Notes under the pieces: generated by a model
Database searches by the model: none
Told to the model about the DNA's origin: nothing
Seen by the model: the letters and a program-made list of their open reading frames with translations, nothing else
NCBI RefSeq assembly: GCF_902686445.1
Contig: NC_062214.1
Location: 47,377,454-47,441,453, forward strand
Direction: 5' to 3'
Source of the DNA: Sciurus carolinensis
Taxonomy: Eukaryota; Chordata; Mammalia; Rodentia; Sciuridae
Length of the DNA stretch: 64,000 bases
Position numbers and translations under genes: made by a program
Shown here: positions 31,011 to 42,580 of the stretch, piece after piece
How positions within the stretch are numbered: the first letter of the stretch is position 1
Layout: the number at the start of each line of letters is the position of its first letter

Positions 31011-32114
31011 GTTTGAAATGTACTTTAAATATAAATATGCTTTAAATTATATAATATAAAAAATAAGTGATAATATATAATTATTATTGTTTAATTATAT
31101 AATGTTTGTTACATGTAACATGTAAACTCAACAGAAAATAAGTTAGACCTCCTTAGAGGAGGTAGAGATGAGATTAATTAGTAAAGGATATCACATCCTC
31201 AGGGAGTGGCTACTAAAAATGAGAAATGGAAATGTAAGACCGAGAGCCAAGGGGCTCAAGTACAGAAACATCCTGCCCCAAAGCAGGCAGTAGTGACATT
31301 ATGTTTCCTGCGGCAAGCTGAAGTGGGCAAGGACAATGAAGTGTCCTCTGCTTTCTCCTCTGGAGACATCTCCCCCTGTTTTCTACTCTCTTAGGCTGAC
31401 CTGGAGAAACTGCATCAACAGACCCTTACCCCTCTTGCTCCAGCTGAATTTGAGCAATGGTGAACATCCCAGAAGAAGAGAGATGGCAGGAAGAAAGATG
31501 TTGGCCATCTTTTGTGACTTTTTCTTGAGCTGGTGGCATCTTTCCCTCAAGGGTGAGGCCCTCTCCACATGACTGTGTCTCCAAATCCCATGATCATCAC
31601 TCCTCTTGCATCTTCAGACCTTGACTGGTGACAACTACCTTCGTTTTTAGATCCAGGTTCCAAGATAATCACAAGGCCCTATAGTTTGATGAGGAACAAA
31701 GAAAATTGGAAGACTTTTCTCTCTGTATGTGACCATCAGAGAATCGCCATGACCATTACCCTCATGGAAAGTACAGAATAAAAAATAAGTTTGAGAAACA
31801 GATGATGAAGATTGGGTTCATCCCTGCAGAACCCAAGAGGCGTTGAGAAGATCCAGGGAGAACACCTGTGAGGCTGTGGAATGCAAGAGTTTGGAGCCTG
31901 GAGTGTGTACTGAACTGGAGATATGGATGTGGGAGAGAGTGGAGAGACATTTGTGTTTAAAAAATAGAGGAGAGGAAGGAGTTGTCTAAAGAGAAGTTGC
32001 TGAGGTGACAGAAACAAGAAATTTTAGAAATAATTTAGGGATAATGAAAACCCAACAGATTGAGAAAAACATTTTAGTATTCTATCATTTTAAAACCATT
32101 TTCATAATAAAAAT
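31011..32114. other. Unassigned stretch with AT-rich tract
   Basis: AT-rich at 31020-31115. The part around 31380-31600 looks like an old interspersed repeat, but I cannot name it. Confidence 0.35.
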
Positions 32115-32480
32115 GATGTTACTCCATGCACCTCTTCCATTCTGCAAGTACTTTTTAGCAACTGCCATGTAGCAGGTATTATTCTAGCTATGTTTGGCTC
32201 AAAAAGTTCATAGATTCTCATCTCATGGAGCTTGAATTCTAGCAGAGGAAGGTAAATAATTGCCATAGTAGTTTAGAAGGTGAGCACAATATAAAGGAAA
32301 AAGTGTGCATGGGGCTTCAATTCAAGTACAAGCTCAAGCTAGTCCTCACTAACAGAGTAGCACTTGAAGGAAGTGAGGTGGTGAGCCATGATGGTATCTG
32401 CGAAATACTATTCCAGGCAGAGGGAACTAGTAGCACAAAGTCCCTAAAGAGGAGCCAGCCTGTCCTGGGCAAGGACTAAG
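32115..32480 (-). mobile_element. L2 LINE 3' end
   Basis: Antisense L2 order: CATGTAGCAGGTATTATTCT, CTCATGGAGCTTGAATTCTA, TGAAGGAAGTGAGGTGG and TTCCAGGCAGAGGGAACTAG. Confidence 0.7.
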
Positions 32481-32569
32481 AAAATCAACAGAGATAAAGT
32501 GGAAAGACAAGAAGAGAGGTAGGAGAGATGATGTGAAACACATAAGGGGAACTAGGTCACTGGGACCCT

Positions 32570-33110
32570 TAGGTAGCTATTAGGAGCCATTGGGAGCCAC
32601 TGTGAGCCACTGTGAGGACAGTAGGGAGTTGTGGAGGCAGGGGAGTTGTAGTGAAGGGGAAGTGCTATTGTGAAAAGAGGGAGTCTTTGTGAGGAGAGGG
32701 AGCCTTTGTGAGGACAATAGGGAAGCATGTGGAGTAGACCTGAGAAGGGAAGCTACTGTAAGTATGGAGAGCCAGTCAGGAGGAGTTACAGTAAGATGAG
32801 GGAGCCATGGTGGTCAGGGGAAACCACTGTGAGAAGAAAGAGCCTTTGTGAGGAGAAGGAACCCTTGTGAAAAGAGGAAGCCATTATGAGGAGCCTTTGG
32901 CAGGGGGCACCGTGAGGATAACAGGGGAGGCCAGGAGTTTAAGGAAGAGAACTACTGTGAGGAGGAGACACTGTAAGGTGAAGGAGCAGTTGTCAGGAAA
33001 AAGAGCCATCCAGAGGAAAGGGAGCCCTGTGAAGAGAGGAGCCCATTGTGGAGAAAGGGAATCATGGTAAGAAGGAGTCACTGTGAGGATGGAGGGAGCC
33101 CCGAGAGGGG
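32570..33110. repeat. Degenerate purine-rich minisatellite
   Basis: About 540 bp of imperfect units near 20-27 bp built on GGGAGCC-ACTGTGAGGAGAA, such as GAGCCACTGTGAG, GAGCCTTTGTGAGG and GTCACTGTGAGGA. Open frames on both strands across it reflect the repeat, not a gene. Confidence 0.75.
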
Positions 33111-34942
33111 AGGGCTGTCTGAGGTATGTGGTGCCTCTAACGGTTTGAAAAGAGGAGTTCTGCAATTCTGACTTACACTGTAACAGGAATATTTTGTTCC
33201 TAGTTAAAAAGAGTCTAGAAGATTAAGGATGGGTCAGGAAGATTACTGAGAAGACAATTATGGAAGACTCTGCCTAATGTGGTAACAGTTATTTTGGTGA
33301 GAAGATTTGGTATTATGCACCTATTTTGAACATAGAGGCTATAGGGAAAAACAAAGCAAAAAAATAATAAAATAAGGTAAACTGTTTTCCATCACAGTCC
33401 TGGGATTAATTTAAGGTTTATTATTGGATTCTAAAACCAGTGGGTGACATTTTGTTGAGAAACAAGATAGTTGTAAAATCTTCAGTTATCTCTCTACAAG
33501 GTAGCTATCAATTTCAAAAACAATAGGGAAAAGTTGACATTGTATTAACCAAACAATCACTATCACCCATACTGGGACAAATCAACTTTGCGTGCATCAG
33601 TGATATAATACACTGAGGACACAATGATGTCTTGGTTGTGCTCATAATATGTAACCTGAATCTAAACACAGGGAAAAAATCACACATACCCAATTTCAAG
33701 AACATTCTACATAAGATCAAACCTGTACCTAAAATGAAAGAAAACAACTGGCAGTTTCTGATTGAAAGATACATTCAAGTTTCTTGATAGGAACATAAAC
33801 CACTGTTTGTTTGTTTGTTTGTTTTTGCCAATAAAAGCTTAATTAGGCCAGTTGGCAAAATCTAAATTAGATCTGTAGGTTACACATAATATCATACTAA
33901 TATTAAATCCTGATTTTGATCATTATATTTGGTTAAGAGAATGTCCTTGTAGCTTTGAAGTATTTAAGAATAAAAAGAAAGAAAATTAGGCTCAGATCTG
34001 CAAGTTACCCCAAAAATTTGAAATAATTTCTAAAAACCATGTGCTTATGAGAGATAAAGATAATGCAAATGTGGGAAAATGCTAACTTTTGGAAAATCTG
34101 GGTGAAAGGTATACAGGAAGTTCTCATATTATTCTTGGAAATTTTCTGTAAGTCTAAGTTTATTTCAAAATTTTTTAAAAGTGTCTTTTATATGTAAAAA
34201 CCATTTCCAGAAATTTGGGGAATTTCCAGAGTTTTGTATATCTAGTCAATGTTGGCTTATGACTCAATGCCAATAGATGTCACATTAAAGATATATTTAA
34301 ATCCTAAAATAACCGGAGGGGAGGTCCATTACTTAATAATATTTTTCTAAGGATTTCTAAATCTTTTCATTCATTTTAAGTTCATTAGGTAGAGGGCTTT
34401 TTTTTTCTGTCTAGTCTTTTGCCAGAGAAATTCTTCTTTCAAGTGACATTTTATACAGATTGTTTTCATATAAAACTACCCTGATCTTGAAATCCAACCA
34501 GTTTGTATACTCACAGAAGCCTGTGACATCTTAGCCAGTTCCTTGAACATGATATGGAAACTTTGTAAAGTTCTCCACCAGGGACCTGGGAGAAAAATGC
34601 TTCAAGAATAGGAATGTGCCCATCCTTCTTAAGCTTTTAAGACCACATATATTTCATACATCAATTTTGTGTAGTCAACTATTTACCACATTTGTTTTCT
34701 AAAACTACTGTATTACAAACCAGGATTCTTACATGTAGGGCAACTTCCAAATCATTTCTCAACATTTGTGTGTATATGCATGTGTGTGGTAAAAATGCAG
34801 ATTTTAATGTTAACACAGCATCAATATCTTTCATCGGTTTTAATGCCGAACAAACTGTTTAAAAAAAATTATTCTAAAAGGTTCAAACACATAAAAGCAG
34901 TGTTTTATCTCAGATGGTGCTGAAACTACAAAAAGATGTGTC
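33111..34942. other. Unassigned stretch
   Basis: A (GTTT)n tract lies at 33804-33826. Otherwise nothing is recognisable. Confidence 0.4.
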
Positions 34943-34983
34943 AATAGCTTAATGTCAAAAAAAAAAAAAATAGCTTAATGTCA
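34943..34983 (+). mobile_element. Poly(A)-only retroinsertion with target duplication
   Basis: AATAGCTTAATGTCA occurs at 34943-34957 and again at 34969-34983, separated only by A residues (A-run 34957-34970). This is the flank pattern of L1-type insertion with no body. Confidence 0.65.
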
Positions 34984-35934
34984 TCAAATTGTGAAATGTG
35001 GAGGGAAGGAGATGACTTTCCTGAGTCACTAGTTTATTTTTTCTTGACTTGGAAAGTGGTAACAGGGAGAAAACACTAAGCCAGGATTCAGACATCCCAG
35101 CTCAGTAAACAGTAAGCACCTTGTGGGCCCTGGTCCAACTATAATATTCTTTAGATGTCATTTTTCTTTTCTTCATAGTTTGATGAATATAGGTCAGATG
35201 TTTTCCTCCACTAAAGGCATCAGGAACCAACTCAGACTGACTTGGTTATGTAACTCAGGACAGGATTCATCAGGAGCTCTTAGGTCAAGGGACTGATTTT
35301 GTTTAGCTCTTGGCTCTGTTCTCCATGGTTTGTGTAAGGTTTTGTCTCACAGCAGAAAAATATGGCTGTAGCTGCTCCAGTTCTAATCTCTTCACACCAC
35401 TCTGTCCAGAGGAGAGAAAAATCTTTGTTCTCCGACCTCCAGAAGAGTTGTAGAATCATTCTCATTGGTGTAGGCAAGGTTGCGTGCCTGTCCCAGAGCC
35501 AATAACTGGCTTAAGTCAGATGACTGATCTCATCTACAAATTCTAACTGAGTTTGGCAGAGAAAAATAGGGGTAGTGTGGATGGGAGATAACGGAATGGG
35601 TGCTGGGAAGCACTCCAAAGTGATTTCTAGGACACATTCCAACCCCAAAATAAAATCCTTTCGACTTAGCTCACTGAGTGCTGACATCAGTGAGAAAGGT
35701 TGAAAGGTACAGAGAAGAGATTAAAGAAAAGGGTCCTGCAAAGTCCATTTAGTGGTCTTTAGAGAGCCACCTCAGGGAGGGAGAGACCACACAGGTGTCC
35801 TCTGAAGTGCTATCTGGGGCTGGGCCACCACCTGCACACTCAATTTGTTTGTTAACCACAACCATGTGCAAGACGACTTGGAGAAGTGTAAGTTCTTCAA
35901 ACCTGCACACTCACAAGTCAACAGATTGGCCTCA
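34984..35934. other. Unassigned stretch
   Basis: The part around 35240-35530 resembles an old LTR-like repeat (CAGCAGAAAAATATGGCTGT, CCAATAACTGGCTTAAGTCA), without a name. Confidence 0.35.
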
Positions 35935-36032
35935 CTGCACACCCACTGCACAGCTGGTAAGTGGCAGTGACTTGATTTAAAACCTTGTCTATCAGATGGC
36001 AAATTCTGCACTCTTAACCACTCAGCACTTCA
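35935..36032 (-). mobile_element. MIR SINE fragment
   Basis: ACAGCTGGTAAGTGGCAGTG and CACTCTTAACCACTCAGCAC match the antisense MIR 5' half. Confidence 0.7.
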
Positions 36033-36424
36033 CGATGACCTGCAAGGGGGCCACTACACCAACTTTGGAAAACCAAGAAAATCAGAAACTTGGGCAGTGA
36101 ATTAAAGAAGGATGATAAGAAGGCAGTGGATTTGGACCTGTTCATTTATTTGTAAATAGCAAGTATAAACTTACTCTAACTAGGCTCACACTTCTCTTCC
36201 TAAAATAAATCTTGCCTTTAGAAACAGTGACCTGCCCAGGGCCACAAATCTTTCCCAGACACTCAGCTTGGCCCTTGGGTATCTATTATGCCAAAGACCT
36301 TTAAGGACTGTAGGTAAACCTACATAATCCTCTCAGAATAATGCTTTCAACTGTGCCCAAGATTACAAAAGGAAACATGATATAAAATTCCATTTGTCAA
36401 AATACTTTTAATATTTGTGGTATA
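36033..36424. other. Unassigned stretch
   Basis: No gene and no certain repeat. Confidence 0.35.
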
Positions 36425-36560
36425 GGCCAGGACCAGTGGTGAAAGTCTGTAATTCCAGAGATTCAGGAAGTAAGGCAGGAGGATTGCAAGTTCAAGATCA
36501 GAGGCCTTTCACAACTTAGCCAGATCCTAGCTCAAAATCAAACCAAATGCAATCTGTAAA
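36425..36560 (+). mobile_element. B1-type SINE half
   Basis: GGCCAGGACCAGTGGTGAAA, AGGCAGGAGGATTGCAAG and CCAGATCCTAGCTC are B1-like. An ID follows after an A-rich linker. Confidence 0.75.
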
Positions 36561-36581
36561 AATAAAAATTAAATTAATTTT

Positions 36582-36700
36582 GGGCTGGGGATATCGCTCA
36601 GTTGGTAGAGTGCTTGCCTTGCATGCACAAGGCCCTGGGTTCAATCCCCAGCACCACAAAAATATAAATAAATAAATAAGTAAATAAATAAATAAATTTT
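36582..36700 (+). mobile_element. ID SINE with (AAAT)n tail
   Basis: GGGCTGGGGATATCGCTCAG ... GGGTTCAATCCCCAGCACC, close to the ID consensus, with a tail of AAAT repeats to about 36700. Confidence 0.92.
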
Positions 36701-36814
36701 TAAAAACTTTCTTATAGAAGTGACTATAATTTTGAGAAAAAAATAGTTCTCAATTGTCAGAGATCATAAAAAATATGGTGCAGTTATCTTCTAAATGTTA
36801 AAAAAAAATCTTAA

Positions 36815-36885
36815 AAAGGACTGAGGATGCAACTCAGTGGTAAAACACTCGGATTTATTCTCTAGTACTTCCCAATAAAATGTGA
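36815..36885 (+). mobile_element. Decayed ID-like SINE
   Basis: GGACTGAGGATGCAACTCAG and a weak CTCTAGTACT box. Confidence 0.6.
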
Positions 36886-38069
36886 TATAGTAATAATCAA
36901 TCTTCTTTAAAAAACTAAAAAAAAAAATGAAGATGTAGCAGTGAATTTGAAGCACTGGTGAGTATAAAGGATGATGTAATGACTACTCTGTAATATGAAA
37001 ATACCTGTGATCTTCATGGCAGAACAAAAAAACCAAAAACTTTTGCTAATTCTAACATGGTTTGCTGTCTATGTTCATAATGGAAAGAACTTGCTAAGCT
37101 CTCAAGGTATGGGGTTTTTCTCTGCACCCGAGATCATTGGTTCCCCCAAATTTGAATCCTGCCATAGAAACAAAGTTTCTACAGCAACAGTACTCTTCCA
37201 GGAGAAGTGGTTTTAAATAGATTCATAAGGAAACTTTTCCACATATATTTTTTTGTTTGTTTTGTTTTATGCATTGTTTTGTTTTTGTTGCTGTTTGAAA
37301 GAAAGAGCACCTCAGGGAAAAGGCCTGTGTCATTTACAGGTCCTGCTGTATTCTTCTTTTCTGTTTCCATTTTAAATGATGTTTTACCTTACTCCTCCCA
37401 CAACTCAATGCTCTGGCTGATGTTTCTTCCAGCTGAGCCCACACAGTGCATGCCAACTGGATTAATGAAGGGAAGATATTTTTGATGGTTTAAGCAGAGG
37501 GTAGAAATCTAATAAGTTATTGACATTTGGACCATATACCCACCCCAAAAAAAGCAAATGAGAAATATTCTTTAAGAATCTGAAGTTTATATTCATATGT
37601 ATGACGAAGGGAAACAAGACATTTTCCAATTCCAGCCTGCATTTCTCTGGAGTGCACTGTTTTTGAAAATTAAAAAAATGAGCATTTCTGGTGTCTTGTA
37701 TTTTTCCTTAGATAGGGAAACCACTTAGGCTTTGTTATAAAACTGAAACTGCCCAGACTGGCTGGGTCCTGGTGACATTTTCTGGTCTGGAATGAGGCAT
37801 TCAATTATCTTATTATATTATGTCCTAAGTTCTCTTATAAGGAGGACTGGAAGTTGAGTCAGGCAATTTGCAAGTCAAGGTCAGACTAAAGAAAGCAAAG
37901 CATCTTTTTCTTGAATAATGTTTCTGAACTCCATTGCTCTCCATGCAGAGATCCTAGATGAAGGATTCGCAGGATTCCCTGCTACCACTGGTCTAGCCTT
38001 GGTCTCCAATGTAAGTATTGTCTCAATCATCCAGGAGCCAGGTTGTGGGGAAGGAAGCCTGGGTGCTGT
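36886..38069. other. Unassigned stretch
   Basis: T-rich (GTTTT)n-like sequence at 37246-37290. No gene seen. Confidence 0.4.
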
Positions 38070-38440
38070 TGGTCAGTTTGGGCTGCCCTAACAAGATACT
38101 GAAGAGTGTGTGGCTAAAATGACAAACATTTATTTCTAACAGTTCTGGAAGATGCAAGTCTAAGACCAGGGTTCTAGCCTGGTTGGCTTCTGGCGAGGAC
38201 TCTCCTCCTGGTATGGAATCTACTACCTTTTTGCTGCTCACATGGCAAAGTCAGAGAACACTCTGACCTCGTCATCTTTTTATAAAGGTACTACTCTCAT
38301 CCTGGGTCTCTACCTCCATAGCCTCATCTACACCTAACTACCTCCCAAAGGCCCCACCTCCAAGTATCATCACATTGGGGATGAAGGATTCAATATACAG
38401 ATTTAGGAGCAACATAAACATTTAGTTCATAGTGGCCACG
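38070..38440 (-). mobile_element. MLT1-like MaLR LTR
   Basis: Antisense MLT1 order: GTCAGTTTGGGCTGCCCTAA, ATTTATTTCTAACAGTTCTG, GCTCACATGGCAAAG, CTCCCAAAGGCCCCACCTCC, ATCACATTGGGGATGAAGG, TTAGTTCATAG. Confidence 0.82.
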
Positions 38441-38531
38441 ATTCTCAAAAATCTTTAAAGAAGATCTTTTAACCCATATACTTTTTACATATGCACTAAT
38501 AATTAATTTCCAGGGTCAATTTGACTATATT

Positions 38532-38910
38532 ACATTAGCTAGGTTTGCATTGCTGTGACCAAAATACCTGACAATAAAAACTTAGAGGAGGAGTCCATAG
38601 TTGACTGACTCAATTGCTCTGGGCCAAGGTGAGGCAGAATATCATGGTGGAGGGGCCTGGTGGAGGGAGGAGATATGGTTGCAGAGAGAAAGAAGCACAA
38701 AAAGCCAGAGATAAAGTGTAAATCCTAAAGTCACACCTCCAGTGACATAACTTCCTCCAGCTACTCCCCACCTACAGTTACCACCCAGTTAATCTATCAA
38801 ATGCATTAATTCACTGAGTAGGTCATAGCTTTCATAATGCAATTATTTTATCTCCTGTATGAACAAAAGAATTTTAGGGAGACACCTCATATCCAAATCA
38901 TAATACTGAA
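38532..38910 (-). mobile_element. MaLR-like solo LTR nested in MLT2
   Basis: GCATTGCTGTGACCAAAATA, GCCAAGGTGAGGCAGAATAT, AGTGACATAACTTCCTCCAG and GGGAGACACCTCATATCC, in the same order as 13606-14034 and 15843-16280. Confidence 0.7.
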
Positions 38911-39045
38911 AAAGCATTATTTTCAGGTATATATATGAAAGTGCTTCCAGGGAGATCATTGGTGTGGTGGTGAACTGAGTGGGGAAGATCCACCCTCAAT
39001 GTGCGTGGGCACCTTCCAGTTGACTAAGAGGGAAGTTCATTTTCA

Positions 39046-39047
<2 letters not shown>

Positions 39048-39110
<63 letters not shown>

Positions 39111-39124
39111 TCTCTCTCTCTCTC
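39048..39124. repeat. (TC)n microsatellite
   Basis: Nearly perfect TC dinucleotides with one interruption. Confidence 0.95.
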
Positions 39125-39492
39125 CTCCCCGCCCCTCCCCTGAGCTGAGATACCCTATAATTCAATTTCTATGGCCTTTGGTTTCTAGTACCTGTAGCAG
39201 TATCCTGGACTTCCTGAGTTCTCAGATTATTGGTCTCAGACTGAGAATTACACCATCAGCTCCCCCAAATCTGAAGCCTTTAAATTTGGACTGAGTTAAC
39301 ACTACTGACTTCGGTGGTTCTGTAGTTTGTAGAAGGCAGGTTCTCAGCACTCACAATGGAGTGAGCCAATGACTTTAATCACATCTCATCCGTGTATGTG
39401 TGTATGCTTGTATCTATCTATTATCATCTATCCACCTACTGATCTCTCCTATTGGTCTGTTTCTCTGGAGAGCCCTGACTACCCTGAGTAAT

Positions 39493-40022
39493 ACACATTC
39501 TTACTGTGAAAAAATATTTGTGAGATAACTCTCCTTCCTACTTTATACTACAAACTACCAAATATTTCACATTTTTAAAATTAAAAGAACATAATTCCGT
39601 TTTAAGTAACATAGTAACCACTTGTTTAAAATTTATTTAAAAATAAACTCATAAAGAGAAAAGTAAAACCCATTTGAAAGTCCTTGATCCAGAGAAAACC
39701 ATTACTGCCATTTGATGAAAAAACATCATTCTTGACATCTAAACATCTATTTCTTCCTATGTATCTACAGGCAAGATTTTACAGAAGAGGCATTAAACAT
39801 AATTTTTATCCTGTTGATTTTTTCATCTCAAAATCTTTCCCCGTTATGAAGTATAAATACCTGTTATTGTGGGTTTCATTGTAACCTACAGCATATTTGC
39901 AAAATCATTTTACTGTCCCCACCTCGGTATGTAGTTCTGTTGTTTCCTGCCATGATGACCAAGCTGCAAGGGCAGCTCTGAGTCTTGTCTGATGTTCCCT
40001 TGAAGCAAGTGTCTGGAACTGT
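39493..40022. other. Unassigned stretch
   Basis: No gene or repeat recognised. Confidence 0.4.
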
Positions 40023-40375
40023 GTGATGGTTAACCTTGTCAACTTGACTGGATGGAGAGATGCCTAGAAAATTCATAAAGCACACTTCTGGGTGTCTGTG
40101 AGGATGTTACCAGAGAAGATTGGTATGTGGGTCAAGGAACTGAGTGCTGAAGACCTGCCTTGAAGACCTGCCCCAGATGTAATGAAAAAGCGTAAGTAGG
40201 GGAAAACATGTGTGCAACTGGCCCCTCATGGGCATTTGCATTTTTTGCTGCTGTGAATATTAGACTCCATATTCTTCAACTTTCGAATATGAACTTTCAT
40301 CTGCATGTCTCCAGGGTGCTTTCAGATCTTCAGCCTTGGACTGAGGCTGTATCATTGGTCATTCTTGTTCTGAGA
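40023..40375 (+). mobile_element. ERVL/MLT2-like LTR, left arm of an inverted pair
   Basis: Starts GATGGTTAACCTTGTCAACT, continues GAGAGATGCCTAG and ACTTCTGGGTGTCTGTGAG, and reaches CAGCCTTGGACTGAGGCTG near 40333. The same order is found in reverse complement in 40376-40850. Confidence 0.6.
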
Positions 40376-40850
40376 GCTGGAGGTTGGAGAGCTGGAGGAA
40401 CCAGTACCTGCAAGTCCAAGATGCTGAAACCTCAGAATAAGAGGGATCAATGATGCTACCCAAGTCTGGGACCAAAGTCTTCTGGAAACTCTCTGGAGAA
40501 TCACTGGTAGAGTCCCCTTTGGAAGAGTGAAGGAGCAAGTGCCTGATATCCTCAGGTGATAAAGCAGCAATCAAGAACCCATTCAAGAAGAATCGAGCTT
40601 GCACCTGCTGCTACTTCCTTGTTTTTCCAACTTTTGTTCCTTTCAAGCCTCCAACCTATTGAATGGTGCTGCCCACACTTAGGGAGGTCTCCTCTTCAGT
40701 TTGCCATACCACATGCCAATCATCCCTAAACACACCCTTATTGACACACCCAGAAGCCTCTAATCACTAGCATCTCTTAATTCAATCAAGTTGATAATTC
40801 AAATTAACTGTTACATCTCAGTTCTGTTGCATGCAAAAGAAAGCTAATAG
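40376..40850 (-). mobile_element. ERVL/MLT2-like LTR, right arm of an inverted pair
   Basis: On the minus strand it starts near GTTAATTTGAATTATCAACT, then AAGAGATGCTAGTGATTAG and GCTTCTGGGTGTGTCAATAA, and ends at CCCAGACTTGGGTAGCATCA ... TATTCTGAGGTTTC, matching the left arm in order. Confidence 0.65.
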
Positions 40851-41099
40851 GAAGTGTTAATATTTGTAGAGATTGGAAATTTAGAGTTGGCTACATCTGG
40901 GTTAGAAATCTGATTCTACTGCCTACTAATTAGCATCAAATTGATTTTTTTTTCCTTTTTCCCTAAAAAAATACTACTTATAGTCTTAAAGATTAGGGAT
41001 AAAAAATGATCATTCTCACTTTGTCAATGGAAATAAAAAGAAGTTATGGTACTTGCTCAAAGGAAAAAGCTGTATATATGCACTGCTGTAGCACCTTCC
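40851..41099. other. Unassigned stretch
   Basis: Nothing assignable. Confidence 0.35.
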
Positions 41100-41290
41100 T
41101 ACTTTCCATATGCATTTCTCCATGTGATTGTTCTCCTACATTGGAATGGAGAGGGTGATGTTCCCACTTCCTGAATTAAGAAACAGCAGCCCAAGTGATC
41201 AAATGACTGACTGGGTGTGACACTTTAATGGTAGATTTGGGTTATGACAGAGTCATCCTGACTCCACTGTTCTCCCACTATCATATTCTA
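41100..41290 (-). mobile_element. MIR SINE fragment
   Basis: GATGTTCCCACTTCCTGAAT, AAACAGCAGCCCAAGTGATC and CATCCTGACTCCACTGTTCT fit antisense MIR. Confidence 0.5.
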
Positions 41291-42104
41291 TAAGGAAAAC
41301 AAAATGTAATTAAGACAGCCCTTTATCAACTGCAACTCAGAACCAAAGCTACCAATGGCACAGTCACTAAAACTCCACAGGAAACGCCCAAACAAGCCAC
41401 AGCCTGGGAACAGACCTCAGACATCCACTGCTGGCCCTGGCTTCTCTTGAGTTCTTCATTCCACAAAAGAACTCGGTAAAATATAACCACATTTCAGTTT
41501 TAAAAACCAAGATGAAAGGGTGTTTTCATGCCTAAAGTTTATTCTTACCATGGGCATGGATGAAGTTACATTTCTCTTTTTTTCACTATATTTCTTGTCC
41601 ATATAGCTATACAATAAATATAAATTAAATATTAGTTCCCTAAATTGTCCCTCTATAGTCTGAGACTATTAGTCCATTTTTCTATTTAATAAATACACAT
41701 TTGATGCCAGAAATTAACTATGCAATCATCTGCCTTTCAGTAAATATTTATCAGAAAGCAGTGTTCTAAATATATGAATCCCACTAAATCATCTGAGAAG
41801 CATCCCTTTCTTTTTGAGCTCATAACCCAATAAAGAAGAAAATCATCATATGAAAGAGTCACCACCATACACAGTGTGACAATTTCTACTTGATTCATGG
41901 AGCAAAGCTCTTTTCTGGGCATCTATTCAGAGCTGGACTCAGTGCTGGAAATGCTATAAACATGCTCAGATAATTGATTCCCACTATTACACTGTGTTAT
42001 TATTTCCCCTGAACAGATAGGAAATTCAGTTTCTGAGAATAAAAGACACTTGAACTGGCATTTGGATAATAATTAAGTTTTCCTTTCACATCAGAGAGGA
42101 TGGG
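41291..42104. other. Unassigned stretch
   Basis: Mostly unrecognised; a MIR-like trace lies at about 41935-42045. Confidence 0.35.
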
Positions 42105-42293
42105 AGGCAGACATGCAACCTCAGGAGGATGAGGATCAGGGGATTGAGAGGGAGGGAGGAGGAGAGGGTGTGGGGAAGTACTGGAGAACATATTGTACTA
42201 ATTTGTGCTGCATCCATGTATGAATATACCACAACAAATCCCATATATATGCAATATAAAATTATGAGCCACTAATTAAAATGATGATGATGG

Positions 42294-42393
42294 GCTGGGG
42301 ATATAGCTCAGTTGGTAGAGTGCTTGCCTTGTAAGCACAAGGCCCTGGGTTCAATCCCCAGCACTGCAAAAAATATAAATAAAAAAAATAAAA
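42294..42393 (+). mobile_element. ID SINE with 17-bp target duplication
   Basis: GGCTGGGGATATAGCTCAGT ... TTCAATCCCCAGCACTGC plus an A-rich tail. TAAAATGATGATGATGG occurs at 42277-42293 and 42394-42410. Confidence 0.92.
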
Positions 42394-42398
42394 TAAAA

Positions 42399-42430
42399 TG
42401 ATGATGATGGTGATGATGATGATGATGATA
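42399..42430. repeat. (ATG)n microsatellite
   Basis: ATG/GTG trinucleotides. The same tract starts at 42281 on the other side of the ID, so the SINE landed in it. Confidence 0.9.
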
Positions 42431-42580
42431 GAGCAGAAATCAGTAAAGTAGAGCAAGTAGATTGGGAGAGAAAGGGAAGGTACTTGAAAATTAGATAATC
42501 AAATTATGTTATGCACATGAATGAATATACTATAATGAATCCTACTATGTTATATAATTGCAATACATCAATAAAAGACA

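Larger units (their letters stand above)
38500..39492 (+). mobile_element. ERVL solo LTR (MLT2-like), split
   Basis: The 5' start (38500-38531) reads TTTCCAGGGTCAATTTGACT. The remainder (38911-39492) has GAACTGAGTGGGGAAGATCC, CCCTCAATGTGCGTGGGCAC and the 3' end GTCTGTTTCTCTGGAGAGCC, followed by GAGTAATACACA. A MaLR-like LTR and a TC microsatellite lie inside it. Confidence 0.72.
42105..42580 (+). mobile_element. L1 3'UTR-like sequence, interrupted by an ID
   Basis: A G-rich stretch (GAGAGGGAGGGAGGAGGAGA near 42147) is followed by ATGTATGAATATACCACAAC. After the ID comes a related unit with ATGAATGAATATACTATAAT and AATAAAAG, in the style of rodent L1 3' ends. Confidence 0.5.

Noticed and set aside
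32570..33110. CRISPR-like array
   Set aside because: Units are adjacent and degenerate, with no constant repeat or unique spacer pattern, and the DNA is mammalian.
32867..33165. Opposing open frames with repetitive basic and Leu-rich products
   Set aside because: Both are translations of the degenerate minisatellite.
36582..36660. Functional tRNA gene, because of box A and box B-like motifs
   Set aside because: It matches the ID SINE with an A-rich tail and has no tRNA cloverleaf. The same holds for 12344, 26920 and 42294.
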